A DNA stretch of 64,000 nucleotides from Pseudomonas haemolytica (GTDB lineage Bacteria; Pseudomonadota; Gammaproteobacteria; Pseudomonadales; Pseudomonadaceae). Where the stretch lies: the NCBI RefSeq assembly GCF_009659625.1, contig NZ_VOIW01000001.1:186001-250000 (forward strand). Reading direction: 5' to 3'. Shown here in pieces: positions 1-7,815 of this stretch (its first letter is position 1; the number at the start of each line of letters is the position of its first letter). The position numbers and the translations under genes were made by a program. The notes below the pieces were generated by a model. It saw only the letters and a program-made list of their open reading frames with translations, searched no databases and was not told the DNA's origin.

Positions 1-251
1 AGGACCCAGTCGGCACGGTCGCCACGACTTTTGAAATAGTTGCCGATGTAGCGCTCGGTAGTGGCATAGGTGTCGGCCTTGGGCGGTACCGGGTACATTT
101 CCGCCGTGTCGAGGAAATTGATGCCTGCGGCCTTGGCCCGTTCGATCTGCGCGAAGGCCTCTGCCTCGCTGTTCTGCTCGCCCCAGGTCATGGTGCCCAA
201 AGCGATCGCGCTGACGTTCAGATCGGTGCGGCCCAGCTGTCGGTAATCCAT
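1..251 (-). CDS. Aldo/keto reductase, N-terminal part (cut by window edge)
   Basis: Reading leftwards from an ATG at 251 gives MDYRQLGRTDLNVSAIALGT and continues open to the window edge. The start has a good Shine-Dalgarno (AAGGAGT). The pattern LGRTDLNVSAIALGTMTWG followed by FLDTAEMYP is the N-terminus of the NADPH-dependent aldo/keto reductase family, closest in style to Tas. The Asp and Tyr of DTAEMY are the usual catalytic pair; the Lys and His lie outside the window. Substrate unknown. It is divergent from rplM and probably not functionally linked to it. Confidence 0.85.
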   Translation of the reverse strand, partial: MDYRQLGRTDLNVSAIALGTMTWGEQNSEAEAFAQIERAKAAGINFLDTAEMYPVPPKADTYATTERYIGNYFKSRGDRADWV

Positions 252-421
252 CGGGTACTCCTTCGGGGAAAACAATCATAAAAGCAGGTTGAATTTTTTT
301 TCGCAATCTGCATAATTGCCCACCTCTTTCTGCAGTGGAAGTGATGCGCCGCCTGCCGAAGAATCTTGCCGTTGAACGGACGCGCCGACCCGAGCCCCCG
401 ATAGCGTCTGTATCCGGCTGC

Positions 422-450
422 CTTTGACTTGTCAAAGTACGCACTATTCA
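422..450 (+). promoter_or_regulatory. Candidate rplM promoter region with a perfect dyad
   Basis: A perfect inverted repeat CTTTGAC-TT-GTCAAAG lies at 422-437. It contains TTGACT (424-429), a plausible -35 hexamer, followed after 15 bases by TATTCA (445-450) as a weak -10. The dyad would overlap the polymerase contact region. The regulator is unknown and the promoter call is tentative. Confidence 0.35.
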
Positions 451-499
451 GTAAGATCCGCCGTCTAATTTACAGGGCGGCCCCTGAGGCTATTAAAGA

Positions 500-928
500 A
501 TGACAACTTTTACTGCAAAACCGGAAACAGTTCAGCGCGACTGGTTTGTCGTCGACGCCGCTGGTCAGACCCTGGGTCGTCTGGCCACTGAAGTCGCCAG
601 CCGTCTGCGTGGCAAGCACAAGCCTGAGTACACCCCTCACGTTGACACCGGTGACTACATCGTGATCATCAACGCTGAGCAGGTACGTGTTACCGGCAAC
701 AAAGCGCAAGACAAAATGTACTACCGTCACTCCGGTTTCCCAGGCGGTATCAAGTCTTCCAACTTTGAAGGCCTGATCTCCAAGAAGCCTGAAGCCCCGA
801 TCGAAATCGCGGTCAAAGGCATGCTGCCGAAGGGCCCACTGGGTCGCGATATGTTTCGCAAGCTGAAAGTCTATGCGGGCGCTGTACACCCTCATGCTGC
901 TCAGCAGCCCCAAGAACTGAAGTTTTAA
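500..928 (+). CDS. rplM: 50S ribosomal protein L13
   Basis: Large-subunit ribosomal protein L13, an early assembly protein binding 23S rRNA. The 142-residue product matches the family length. Diagnostic segments are the N-terminal [46 protein letters not shown] and the C-terminal [20 protein letters not shown]. It starts an operon with rpsI 14 bases downstream, the usual bacterial pairing. The 70-base leader downstream of the candidate promoter is where autoregulation acts in other gammaproteobacteria, but I cannot identify the site. Confidence 0.98.
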   Translation: MTTFTAKPETVQRDWFVVDAAGQTLGRLATEVASRLRGKHKPEYTPHVDTGDYIVIINAEQVRVTGNKAQDKMYYRHSGFPGGIKSSNFEGLISKKPEAPIEIAVKGMLPKGPLGRDMFRKLKVYAGAVHPHAAQQPQELKF

Positions 929-942
929 CGGAATAGTTCATT

Positions 943-1335
943 ATGTCGGCGACTCAAAATTACGGCACTGGCCGTCGCAAAACCGCAACCGCACGCGTTT
1001 TCCTGCGTCCGGGCACTGGTAACATCTCGATCAACAACCGCACCCTGGACAACTTCTTCGGCCGCGAAACTGCCCGCATGGTAGTTCGTCAGCCGCTGGA
1101 ATTGACCGAGACCGTTGAAAAGTTCGACATCTACGTCACTGTTATCGGTGGCGGTGTAAGTGGTCAAGCTGGCGCAATCCGCCACGGTATCACTCGCGCT
1201 CTGATGCAGTACGACGAAACCCTGCGTGGCGCTCTGCGCAAAGCTGGTTTCGTAACTCGCGATGCTCGTGAAGTTGAACGTAAGAAAGTCGGTCTGCGTA
1301 AAGCGCGTAAGCGTCCGCAGTACTCGAAGCGTTAA
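943..1335 (+). CDS. rpsI: 30S ribosomal protein S9
   Basis: Small-subunit protein S9, whose C-terminal tail reaches the P-site tRNA. The 130 residues include [17 protein letters not shown] at the N-terminus and a basic C-terminus ending RKRPQYSKR, the conserved tail. Second gene of the rplM-rpsI operon, followed directly by a strong rho-independent terminator, so the cytochrome bc1 operon is separate. Confidence 0.98.
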   Translation: MSATQNYGTGRRKTATARVFLRPGTGNISINNRTLDNFFGRETARMVVRQPLELTETVEKFDIYVTVIGGGVSGQAGAIRHGITRALMQYDETLRGALRKAGFVTRDAREVERKKVGLRKARKRPQYSKR

Positions 1336-1352
1336 TTCGCTTTACGTTCCAC

Positions 1353-1391
1353 AAAAACGCCCAGCCTCCTCACGGAGCTGGGCGTTTTTTA
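1353..1391 (+). terminator. Rho-independent terminator after rpsI
   Basis: The stem ACGCCCAGC...GCTGGGCGT is flanked by a run of A on the left and six T on the right, so it could work in both directions. It sits 17 bases after the rpsI stop. Confidence 0.9.
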
Positions 1392-1428
1392 TTGCCTGCG
1401 ATTTATGCATAAATTTGTGCGTGACAAC

Positions 1429-1455
1429 TTGCCACATCCGTAGACCCCCTATACT
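1429..1455 (+). promoter_or_regulatory. Candidate promoter of the petABC operon
   Basis: TTGCCA (1429-1434) and TATACT (1450-1455) are separated by 15 bases, about 150 bases before petA. The spacing is at the short limit for sigma-70, so this is a candidate only. A GC-rich inverted segment (1461-1480) follows in the leader. Confidence 0.35.
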
Positions 1456-1601
1456 ACAAGGCCTGGGGGCGGAGGCCCGGGCAATTCCCTTGTCATACGT
1501 GGGGCTTTTCATTACCATCCGTCAAAATTTTTATAAGTAAAGATTCAACACTTAGTAGACGCCTGATTTAACAGGCCAAAAAGCTGATGGGAGAGGACTG
1601 A

Positions 1602-2195
1602 ATGAGCAATGACGGCGTGAATGCAGGCCGGCGTCGCTTCTTGGTAGCAGCCACATCCGTGGTGGGTGCTGCAGGAGCGGTGGGGGCTGCGGTCCCGTTC
1701 GTGGGGTCATGGTTTCCCAGTGCCAAGGCGAAAGCCGCAGGTGCACCGGTGAAGGTGAATGTCAGCAAGATCGAGCCAGGCCAGCAGATGATTGCTGAGT
1801 GGCGCGGCCAGCCGGTTTTCATCGTTCGTCGTACCGAGGAAATCCTGGGGAATCTGAAGAAGATCGAAGGCCAGTTGTCTGACCCGAAATCCGAGAATTC
1901 CGACCAACCCGCCTACGCCAAGAACGAAGTGCGTTCGATCAAGCCAGAGATCCTGTTGCTGGTTGGTCTGTGTACCCATCTGGGTTGCTCGCCTACCTTC
2001 CGCCCGGAAGTGGCCCCTGTCGATCTCGGCAAGGATTGGGTCGGTGGTTATTTCTGTCCCTGCCACGGATCGCACTACGACCTCGCTGGCCGTGTCTACA
2101 AATCCCAGCCCGCTCCATTGAACCTGCCCGTGCCTCCGCATACCTACGAAACTGACGACCTCATAGTCATTGGCCTCGACAAGGAGAACGCGTGA
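1602..2195 (+). CDS. petA: Ubiquinol-cytochrome c reductase, Rieske iron-sulfur subunit
   Basis: Rieske [2Fe-2S] subunit of the cytochrome bc1 complex; it takes one electron from ubiquinol and passes it to cytochrome c1. A twin-arginine-like RRRF near residues 10-13 precedes a hydrophobic stretch (about 14-36), consistent with Tat-dependent membrane insertion. The cluster ligands are visible in CTHLGC (C124, H126) and CPCHGSHYD (C152, H155), with C129 and C154 as the usual disulfide. The length of 197 residues is typical. First gene of petABC; the stop overlaps the petB start (TGATG). Confidence 0.97.
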   Translation: MSNDGVNAGRRRFLVAATSVVGAAGAVGAAVPFVGSWFPSAKAKAAGAPVKVNVSKIEPGQQMIAEWRGQPVFIVRRTEEILGNLKKIEGQLSDPKSENSDQPAYAKNEVRSIKPEILLLVGLCTHLGCSPTFRPEVAPVDLGKDWVGGYFCPCHGSHYDLAGRVYKSQPAPLNLPVPPHTYETDDLIVIGLDKENA

Positions 2196-3406
2196 TGAGC
2201 AAGTTCATGGATTGGGTGGATGCGCGCTTCCCCGCTACCAAAATGTGGGAAGACCATCTCAGCAAATATTACGCGCCAAAAAACTTCAACTTCTTCTACT
2301 TCTTTGGCTCCCTGGCCTTGTTGGTGCTGGTCAACCAGATCGTCACCGGCGTGTGGTTGACAATGAGCTATACGCCTTCTGCGGAAGAAGCCTTTGCTTC
2401 CGTCGAATACATCATGCGTGACGTCGAGTACGGCTCGATCCTGCGCCTGCTGCACTCCACGGGCGCGTCGGCGTTCTTTATCGTCGTCTATCTGCACATG
2501 TTCCGCGGCCTGCTCTACGGGTCGTACCAGAAGCCCCGTGAGCTGGTATGGGTCTTCGGCATGTTGATCTACCTGGCGCTGATGGCCGAAGCCTTCATGG
2601 GTTACCTGCTGCCTTGGGGCCAGATGTCGTACTGGGGCGCCCAGGTGATCATCTCGCTGTTCGGCGCGATCCCGGTGATCGGCAACGACCTGACCCAGTG
2701 GATTCGAGGTGACTACCTGATTTCCGGCATCACCCTGAACCGCTTCTTCGCCTTGCACGTGGTGGCCCTGCCGATCGTGATTCTCGGCCTGGTGGTGCTG
2801 CACATCCTGGCGCTGCACGAGGTGGGTTCCAACAACCCGGATGGTGTGGACATCAAGAAGCACAAGGACGAGAACGGCATCCCGCTGGATGGCATTCCGT
2901 TCCACCCGTACTACACCGTGAAAGACATTGTCGGTGTGGTGGTGTTCCTGTTCGTGTTCTGCTCGATCGTGTTCTTTTTCCCGGAGATGGGTGGTTATTT
3001 CCTGGAGAAGCCTAACTTCGAGCAGGCCAACGCCTTCAAGACACCTGAGCACATCGCCCCGGTCTGGTACTTCACACCGTTCTACGCGATCTTGCGGGCG
3101 ATCCCCGACAAGCTGATGGGCGTGATCGCCATGGGCGCCGCCATCGCGGTGCTGTTCGTGCTGCCATGGCTCGACCGTAGCCCGGTCAAGTCGATGCGCT
3201 ACAAAGGCTGGCTGAGCAAGATCTGGCTGTGGGTGTTCTGCATCTCCTTCGTGATCCTCGGTGTGCTCGGCGTATTGGCGCCAACCCCTGAGCGTACGTT
3301 GCTGTCGCAGGTCTGCACCTTCCTGTACTTCGCCTACTTCATTCTGATGCCGTTCTATACCCGGCTCGAGAAGACCAAACCGGTTCCGGAAAGGGTGACT
3401 GGCTGA
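2195..3406 (+). CDS. petB: Cytochrome b subunit of the bc1 complex
   Basis: Membrane core of complex III carrying two b hemes and the Qo and Qi quinone sites. The ATG at 2195 is chosen over an in-frame GTG three bases earlier; it overlaps the petA stop by one base, indicating translational coupling. The 403 residues contain about eight transmembrane segments, the heme-region sequences HMFRGLLYGSY and PWGQMSYWGAQV, and the Qo-site motif PVWYF, the bacterial counterpart of PEWY. The length matches unfused proteobacterial cytochrome b. The stop overlaps petC in the same one-base manner. Confidence 0.97.
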   Translation: MSKFMDWVDARFPATKMWEDHLSKYYAPKNFNFFYFFGSLALLVLVNQIVTGVWLTMSYTPSAEEAFASVEYIMRDVEYGSILRLLHSTGASAFFIVVYLHMFRGLLYGSYQKPRELVWVFGMLIYLALMAEAFMGYLLPWGQMSYWGAQVIISLFGAIPVIGNDLTQWIRGDYLISGITLNRFFALHVVALPIVILGLVVLHILALHEVGSNNPDGVDIKKHKDENGIPLDGIPFHPYYTVKDIVGVVVFLFVFCSIVFFFPEMGGYFLEKPNFEQANAFKTPEHIAPVWYFTPFYAILRAIPDKLMGVIAMGAAIAVLFVLPWLDRSPVKSMRYKGWLSKIWLWVFCISFVILGVLGVLAPTPERTLLSQVCTFLYFAYFILMPFYTRLEKTKPVPERVTG

Positions 3407-4185
3407 TGAAAAAGTTATTCGTTGCATTCGTGCTTGCGGCCCTGCCGCTACTGTCCTTCGCCGCCGAGCATGGCGCGGAGCTGGAAAAAGTCGATATCGA
3501 TGTGTCTGACAAAGCCGCCATGCAGGATGGGCTGCGTACATTCACCAACTACTGCATGGGCTGCCACAGCGCCAAGTTCCAACGTTACGAGCGTGTCGCC
3601 GATGACTTGGGCATTCCTCATGAAGTGATGCTCAGTCACGCGGTGTTCACTGGTGCGAAGATCGGCGACCACATGAACTCCGGCATGCAACCGGCCGACG
3701 CCAAGACCTGGTTCGGCGCCGCGCCGCCCGACCTGACCCTGGTGGCCCGCGTGCGCGGCACCGACTGGCTCTACGGTTACCTCAAATCCTTCTATGAAGA
3801 CCCTGCGCGCCCGTATGGCGTGAACAACAAAGTCTTCCCGAATGTCGGTATGCCGAACGTTCTGGTCGGCCTGCAGGGCCGTCAAGTGGTAGGATGCAAG
3901 CAGGTTCAGGTCGTTGAAGACGGCAAGAAGCAATATGATCCGTTGACCGGTACGCCTCTGACCCATGAAGCGTGCGATCAACTGACCATCGTGCCCAAGA
4001 CCGGTACGCTGAATGAAGAGCAGTTCGACGAGAAGGTCAAGAACCTGGTGACCTTCCTGGCCTACTCGGCCAACCCCGTCAAACTGCAGCACCAGCGCAT
4101 CGGTACGTACGTCTTGCTGTACCTGGCTTTCTTCTTCGTATTCGCTTATCTGCTCAAGCGCGAATACTGGAAGGATGTGCATTGA
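3406..4185 (+). CDS. petC: Cytochrome c1 subunit of the bc1 complex
   Basis: Heme-c subunit passing electrons from the Rieske protein to soluble cytochrome c. The 259-residue precursor has a signal peptide (about 1-20, cleaved near FAAEHG), a heme attachment site CMGCH (C50, C53, H54), and one C-terminal anchor (about 230-252, rich in L, F, Y, V) ending in basic residues. The Met heme ligand is probably in the GMPNVL region, as in other c1 proteins. Last gene of petABC. Confidence 0.96.
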   Translation: MKKLFVAFVLAALPLLSFAAEHGAELEKVDIDVSDKAAMQDGLRTFTNYCMGCHSAKFQRYERVADDLGIPHEVMLSHAVFTGAKIGDHMNSGMQPADAKTWFGAAPPDLTLVARVRGTDWLYGYLKSFYEDPARPYGVNNKVFPNVGMPNVLVGLQGRQVVGCKQVQVVEDGKKQYDPLTGTPLTHEACDQLTIVPKTGTLNEEQFDEKVKNLVTFLAYSANPVKLQHQRIGTYVLLYLAFFFVFAYLLKREYWKDVH

Positions 4186-4214
4186 TCCAACCGTAAGCAA
4201 TTGCTGTTAATCTT

Positions 4215-4296
4215 GCGCGCCCAGCGGCATCTCTGAACACGTAGCGCCCGGTTGAACCGGACGTTACAGAGATGATCCCTGGGCGCGCTCGTTTTT
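4215..4296 (+). terminator. Large compound stem-loop after petC
   Basis: The outer arms GCGCGCCCAG (4215-4224) and CTGGGCGCGC (4279-4288) pair perfectly. Inner arms ATCTCTG/CAGAGAT extend the stem, and a nested CCGGTT-GAACCGG hairpin sits at the tip. A T run (4292-4296) follows. It probably terminates petABC but is larger than a normal terminator, so sspA expression could be influenced too. Confidence 0.7.
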
Positions 4297-4333
4297 GAGC
4301 TTTCGATAATTTCAACAAGCGAGGAGGACCGCC

Positions 4334-4951
4334 ATGGGCGTGACCAATCGGTTGGCCTGTTACTCCGACCCCGCCGACCACTATTCCCACCGAGTACGCA
4401 TCGTACTCGCAGAGAAGGGTGTCAGCGCCGAGATCATCAGTGTGGAGGCGGGCCGTCATCCGCCGAAGCTGATCGAAGTGAACCCTTACGGCAGCTTGCC
4501 CACCCTGGTCGATCGTGACCTGGCGTTGTGGGAGTCAACCGTGGTGATGGAATACTTGGATGAGCGTTACCCTCATCCGCCTTTGCTGCCGGTGTATCCG
4601 GTGGCGCGTGCCAACAGCCGCCTGCTGATCCATCGGATCCAGCGTGACTGGTGCGGGTTGGTGGATGTGATTCTGGATTCGCGCTCCAAAGAAGCCGCTC
4701 GAGTACAGGCGCGCAAGGAATTGCGCGAGAGCCTGACCGGCGTTTCGCCGTTGTTCGCCGATAAACCTTTTTTCCTTAGTGAGGAACAAAGCTTGGTGGA
4801 TTGCTGCCTATTACCCATACTCTGGCGCTTGCCGATTCTGGGCATTGAACTGCCACGGCCAGCCAAGCCGTTGCTTGATTACATGGAGCGCCAGTTTGCG
4901 CGTGAGGCTTTCCAGGCGAGTCTGTCTGGTGTCGAACGCGATATGCGCTAA
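4334..4951 (+). CDS. sspA: Stringent starvation protein A
   Basis: RNA polymerase-associated regulator with a glutathione-transferase fold but no GST activity in its family; it acts in stationary phase, acid tolerance and virulence gene control. The 205 residues open with the thioredoxin-like domain ([20 protein letters not shown], then [13 protein letters not shown] and [20 protein letters not shown]), followed by an all-alpha C-terminal domain. A strong Shine-Dalgarno (GAGGAGG) precedes the start. It is followed 17 bases later by sspB. Confidence 0.95.
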   Translation: MGVTNRLACYSDPADHYSHRVRIVLAEKGVSAEIISVEAGRHPPKLIEVNPYGSLPTLVDRDLALWESTVVMEYLDERYPHPPLLPVYPVARANSRLLIHRIQRDWCGLVDVILDSRSKEAARVQARKELRESLTGVSPLFADKPFFLSEEQSLVDCCLLPILWRLPILGIELPRPAKPLLDYMERQFAREAFQASLSGVERDMR

Positions 4952-4968
4952 GGCTTAAGGAGCCGCTG

Positions 4969-5388
4969 ATGAACTCCAGTCGACCTTACCTGGTCCGCGC
5001 GCTCTATGAGTGGATTGTGGACAACGATTGCACCCCGCACATGCTGGTCAATTCCGAATTTCCTGCGGTTCAGGTACCCCAGGGTTTTGCCAGTGACGGA
5101 CAAATCGTGCTGAACGTATCGCCCAGTGCCGTGCGTCACCTGCACATGGATAACGAAGCGGTGAGCTTCGAAGGGCGTTTCGGTGGTGTGCCTCATACGC
5201 TGTTCGTGCCAATCGGTGCGATTCTCGGGATCTATGCCCGGGAAAATGGCCAAGGCATGGTGTTCGATCTGGAGTCGCCTTTGGAGGATGACGAAACGAT
5301 CGAAGGCGAAGACGGTGATGATGTGCCGCCACCGGATGCCGAACCGCCGCGCCCTAGCGGTCGGCCAAGCTTGAAAGTGGTGAAGTAG
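4969..5388 (+). CDS. sspB: ClpXP protease specificity-enhancing factor
   Basis: Adaptor that binds the ssrA tag on stalled-ribosome products and hands them to ClpXP. The 139 residues contain the folded substrate-binding domain (about 5-110, with LYEWIVDNDCTPHMLVNSEFP and FGGVPHTLFVPIGAILGIYAREN) and a long acidic linker (EDDETIEGEDGDD) leading to a short C-terminal ClpX-binding tail, PSLKVVK. This two-part layout is diagnostic. Co-transcribed with sspA and followed by a terminator. Confidence 0.95.
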   Translation: MNSSRPYLVRALYEWIVDNDCTPHMLVNSEFPAVQVPQGFASDGQIVLNVSPSAVRHLHMDNEAVSFEGRFGGVPHTLFVPIGAILGIYARENGQGMVFDLESPLEDDETIEGEDGDDVPPPDAEPPRPSGRPSLKVVK

Positions 5389-5411
5389 GCGGATTTCGCC
5401 TTCAGGCCCAG

Positions 5412-5448
5412 CTGAAAAATGCCTCGACTCTGTCGGGGCATTTTTTTT
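5412..5448 (+). terminator. Rho-independent terminator after sspB
   Basis: The stem ATGCCTCGA / TCGGGGCAT (one G-T pair) with a CTCTG loop is followed by eight T. It separates sspAB from the regulator gene. Confidence 0.88.
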
Positions 5449-5546
5449 GCGTGAAGGATATGGATGAAAGTCGCGCCAGAACGGTGATCGTACAACCACC
5501 ATGGGCTATGATGCGGTCTTTAGTTCGCCGAGAAAGATGGTTCATC

Positions 5547-6296
5547 ATGGAAAACTCCAGCGCCGCTCCACGTCTTCCCCGCAAGCGCCGCAGCCTTGCC
5601 CAGGAATTGGTCACGGTGTTGTCCGAGCAGATCCGCGACGGCCAACTCAAACGCGGCGACAAGCTGCCTACCGAGTCGGCGATCATGGACGCCCATGGGG
5701 TCAGCCGTACCGTGGTGCGTGAGGCTATTTCACGCCTGCAAGCGGCGGGGCAGGTCGAGACTCGCCATGGTATCGGCACCTTTGTGCTGGACACGCCAAG
5801 CCCCAGCGGTTTTCGCATTGATCCGGCCACCGTGGTGACCTTGCGTGATGTGCTGGCGATTCTGGAGCTGCGTATCAGCCTGGAAGTGGAATCAGCGGGG
5901 CTCGCCGCCTTGCGTCGCAGCGATGCACAGCTGGCCGCCATGCGTGCGGCCCTCGATGCCTTGAATGAAAGCGCGGCCCACGCCGGCGATGCGGTGGCGT
6001 CAGACTTTGCCTTCCACCTGGAAATTGCGCTGTCTACCGGCAACCGTTACTTCACCGACATCATGACCCACCTGGGCACCAGCATCATTCCACGTACCCG
6101 CCTGAACTCTGCACGCTTGGCCCATGATGACCAACAGCACTACATGAGCCGACTGAGCCGCGAACATGAAGAGATTTATGAGGCGATTGCCCGCCAGGAT
6201 TCGGATGCGGCGCGTGCGGCCATGCGTCTGCATTTGACCAACAGCCGCGAGCGGCTGCGCCATGCCCATGAAGAGGCAGAAGCGCAGCGCGGTTAA
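5547..6296 (+). CDS. FadR-subfamily GntR transcriptional regulator (probably of sugar-acid catabolism)
   Basis: The 249-residue protein has an N-terminal winged helix (about 13-80: LAQELVTVLSEQIRDGQL, GDKLPTESAIMDAHGVSRTV, RHGIGTFV) and an all-helical FCD ligand domain (about 95-230: LEVESAGLAA, DFAFHLEIALSTGN, SREHEEIYEAI, AARAAMRLHL). I prefer the ATG at 5547 over an in-frame upstream start because the extra 32 residues lie outside the conserved HTH. It is near kdgD-garD and members of this subfamily often sense sugar acids, so control of that operon is likely but inferred. A GTACAAC half-site (5490-5496) upstream matches one arm of the dyad before kdgD. Confidence 0.85.
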   Translation: MENSSAAPRLPRKRRSLAQELVTVLSEQIRDGQLKRGDKLPTESAIMDAHGVSRTVVREAISRLQAAGQVETRHGIGTFVLDTPSPSGFRIDPATVVTLRDVLAILELRISLEVESAGLAALRRSDAQLAAMRAALDALNESAAHAGDAVASDFAFHLEIALSTGNRYFTDIMTHLGTSIIPRTRLNSARLAHDDQQHYMSRLSREHEEIYEAIARQDSDAARAAMRLHLTNSRERLRHAHEEAEAQRG

Positions 6297-6306
6297 AGCA
6301 TTGCCC

Positions 6307-6405
6307 TGTAGGAACGAGCTTGCTCGCGAAAGATTCAAGGGCGCTGCGTTTATTCAGTATGTGTGCGTTGGCCTCAGGTTCTTCGCGAGCAAGCTCGCTC
6401 CTACA
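6307..6405. repeat. REP pair (REPIN), GCTTGCTCGCGAA type
   Basis: Two inverted copies of a 24-base REP, at 6307-6330 and 6382-6405, are separated by about 50 bases. The element fills the space between the convergent regulator and phospholipase-like genes. Confidence 0.85.
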
Positions 6406-6420
6406 AAAAACTATCAGCCG

Positions 6421-7578
6421 TCAGCTGACGGGTTGATTGGGCTTGTAGTCCTTAAGCAACAAATACGTACTCCAACCCCACCAATCATTGGTCCAGTGCT
6501 TGTCGTTCAGGTCATTCACGTCCTTGCGCCGCAGTACCTTGTCCCCCTCCATCTTGAACAGCGGCGAGAAGTTGTTTGCCGGGTTCTGCGCTGCGTTCAG
6601 GTCGGGCACATACAGCGGCGCCTTGAAGCTGGCCGGGGAGGGCGCGACACCGCTGATGAACGCCTCGAAGATCTCGTCTGCCGAAGCCTGTACCGCGCGT
6701 TTGACCTGTAGGCGATTGTCAGCGTCGATAGTGTCGAAATAGCGTTTGTCGCCATAGGCGTGCCATTGATCGCCCATGGCATTGCGTACCTTGAGCCCGA
6801 ACTTGCTGTCTTCGTCGTGCATGAAGCGGCTGATCAGCGAGCCCAGCTCGCCCGGTGTCACTACCGCTGCCAGTTGTTTGCGCGGTACCCGCAGGTGGCC
6901 AGCAGAAAATAGGTCGGTCAAGAAGTGATCGGCAAAGCTGTTCATCGCATAGGCCAACTGCAGGGCCTGGTCGGTGCCGGTTTGATGGGCGACAACGGCC
7001 TGTTGCAGCGCCGCCGTGTGGCCGGCCAAGTAGGCAGACAGGGCCCACTCTCCGAAGTGGTCGGCATTGTCCGCTGCCAGCTTCAGGTAGCGCCCCAGAG
7101 GAATTAGGGCCGAAACAGCACTGCCTCCCCCGGTGATGCGGTTCCATTCCTCGGACAACGTATCACCCAGGGCGTCATAGGCTTCATGGGGTTGCTTGCC
7201 GTCTTTGATCGCCTGCTTGACTGCGTTGATCTCCTTTTGCATCACCGCGAGGATCTTGTGTGCTTCTTCCCGCGAGGCGGGTAGCACTGCCAGGGAATTG
7301 AAAGCGGCGGTGAAGCGTTGCACGCGGTCGGCAGGGGAGGTGCCATCGCTGATGGGTTGCCCAGGAACGCCATAAAAATCGCCACCCAGGGCGATCACTT
7401 GGCCGTAGGTCAGCGCCAGCCCGTTGGGTAGGTGCAGCTCGACTTGGTGTGCGGGAATCGCCGGTGCGTCCTTGACGAAGCGCAACAAGGTTTCATCACC
7501 GATGGCGGTGTGCTCACCCCCTTCGAAGCGCAGGGTAGGCGGTTGTTTTTGCGGTGCAGCGAGTTCTAGACCTGACAT
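6421..7578 (-). CDS. Phospholipase C-like (zinc-dependent, PlcB-type) protein
   Basis: A 385-residue protein without a recognisable signal peptide. Its central part reads HFGEWALSAYLAGH (a second candidate metal-ligand region) and then FADHFLTDLFSAGHLRVPR, a histidine/aspartate-rich helix pattern like the zinc ligands of the phospholipase C/P1 nuclease fold and like P. aeruginosa PlcB. The family assignment rests on these motifs and general resemblance, so the enzymatic activity is inferred. The start at 7578 has an AAGGAG Shine-Dalgarno. A near-consensus LexA box lies 38 bases upstream, implying DNA-damage control. It is divergent from kdgD and seems unrelated to sugar-acid catabolism. Confidence 0.65.
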   Translation of the reverse strand: MSGLELAAPQKQPPTLRFEGGEHTAIGDETLLRFVKDAPAIPAHQVELHLPNGLALTYGQVIALGGDFYGVPGQPISDGTSPADRVQRFTAAFNSLAVLPASREEAHKILAVMQKEINAVKQAIKDGKQPHEAYDALGDTLSEEWNRITGGGSAVSALIPLGRYLKLAADNADHFGEWALSAYLAGHTAALQQAVVAHQTGTDQALQLAYAMNSFADHFLTDLFSAGHLRVPRKQLAAVVTPGELGSLISRFMHDEDSKFGLKVRNAMGDQWHAYGDKRYFDTIDADNRLQVKRAVQASADEIFEAFISGVAPSPASFKAPLYVPDLNAAQNPANNFSPLFKMEGDKVLRRKDVNDLNDKHWTNDWWGWSTYLLLKDYKPNQPVS

Positions 7579-7615
7579 GTTAGCTCCTTGCTATGTCGTA
7601 GGAATCTTCCTTGAT

Positions 7616-7635
7616 AACTGTATGTATATACAGTT
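7616..7635 (-). promoter_or_regulatory. LexA (SOS) box upstream of the phospholipase-like gene
   Basis: AACTGTATGTATATACAGTT is a 20-base dyad with 8-base perfect arms. It fits CTG-N10-CAG and matches the enterobacterial LexA consensus at 17 of 20 positions. It ends 38 bases before the ATG at 7578, where it would overlap the promoter. LexA binding is inferred from sequence alone. Confidence 0.75.
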
Positions 7636-7737
7636 GTTGTGAGCATAGAGGAGAAATTTCCTACGTCAAGAGGGATTGTTCAACGTGTCAGCTTTGCGAT
7701 GAGCGCCGATGAATTGCAGTTGACGAATCCATTTATA

Positions 7738-7757
7738 GTTGTACGATGACGTACGAC
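7738..7757 (+). promoter_or_regulatory. Candidate operator for the GntR-type regulator, upstream of kdgD
   Basis: GTTGTAC (7738-7744) and GTACGAC (7751-7757) form an imperfect dyad (6 of 7) with a 6-base spacer, about 60 bases before kdgD. Size and TNGT-like/AC-rich form suit a FadR-type dimer. Assigning it to the protein at 5547-6296 is inference. Confidence 0.45.
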
Positions 7758-7815
7758 ATAGCCAAAACCAACCACAACCTTTCTTTAGAAAGTCTTCGCC
7801 CAGGGTGTTCGAATA

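Noticed and set aside
2144..3541. 465-codon minus-strand frame opposite petB
   Set aside because: Antisense shadow of cytochrome b: His/Gln/Asp/Glu-rich low-complexity product without family resemblance.
6307..6405. CRISPR-like repeat reading of the REP pairs
   Set aside because: Only two inverted copies per site; there is no array of direct repeats with spacers and no cas gene.
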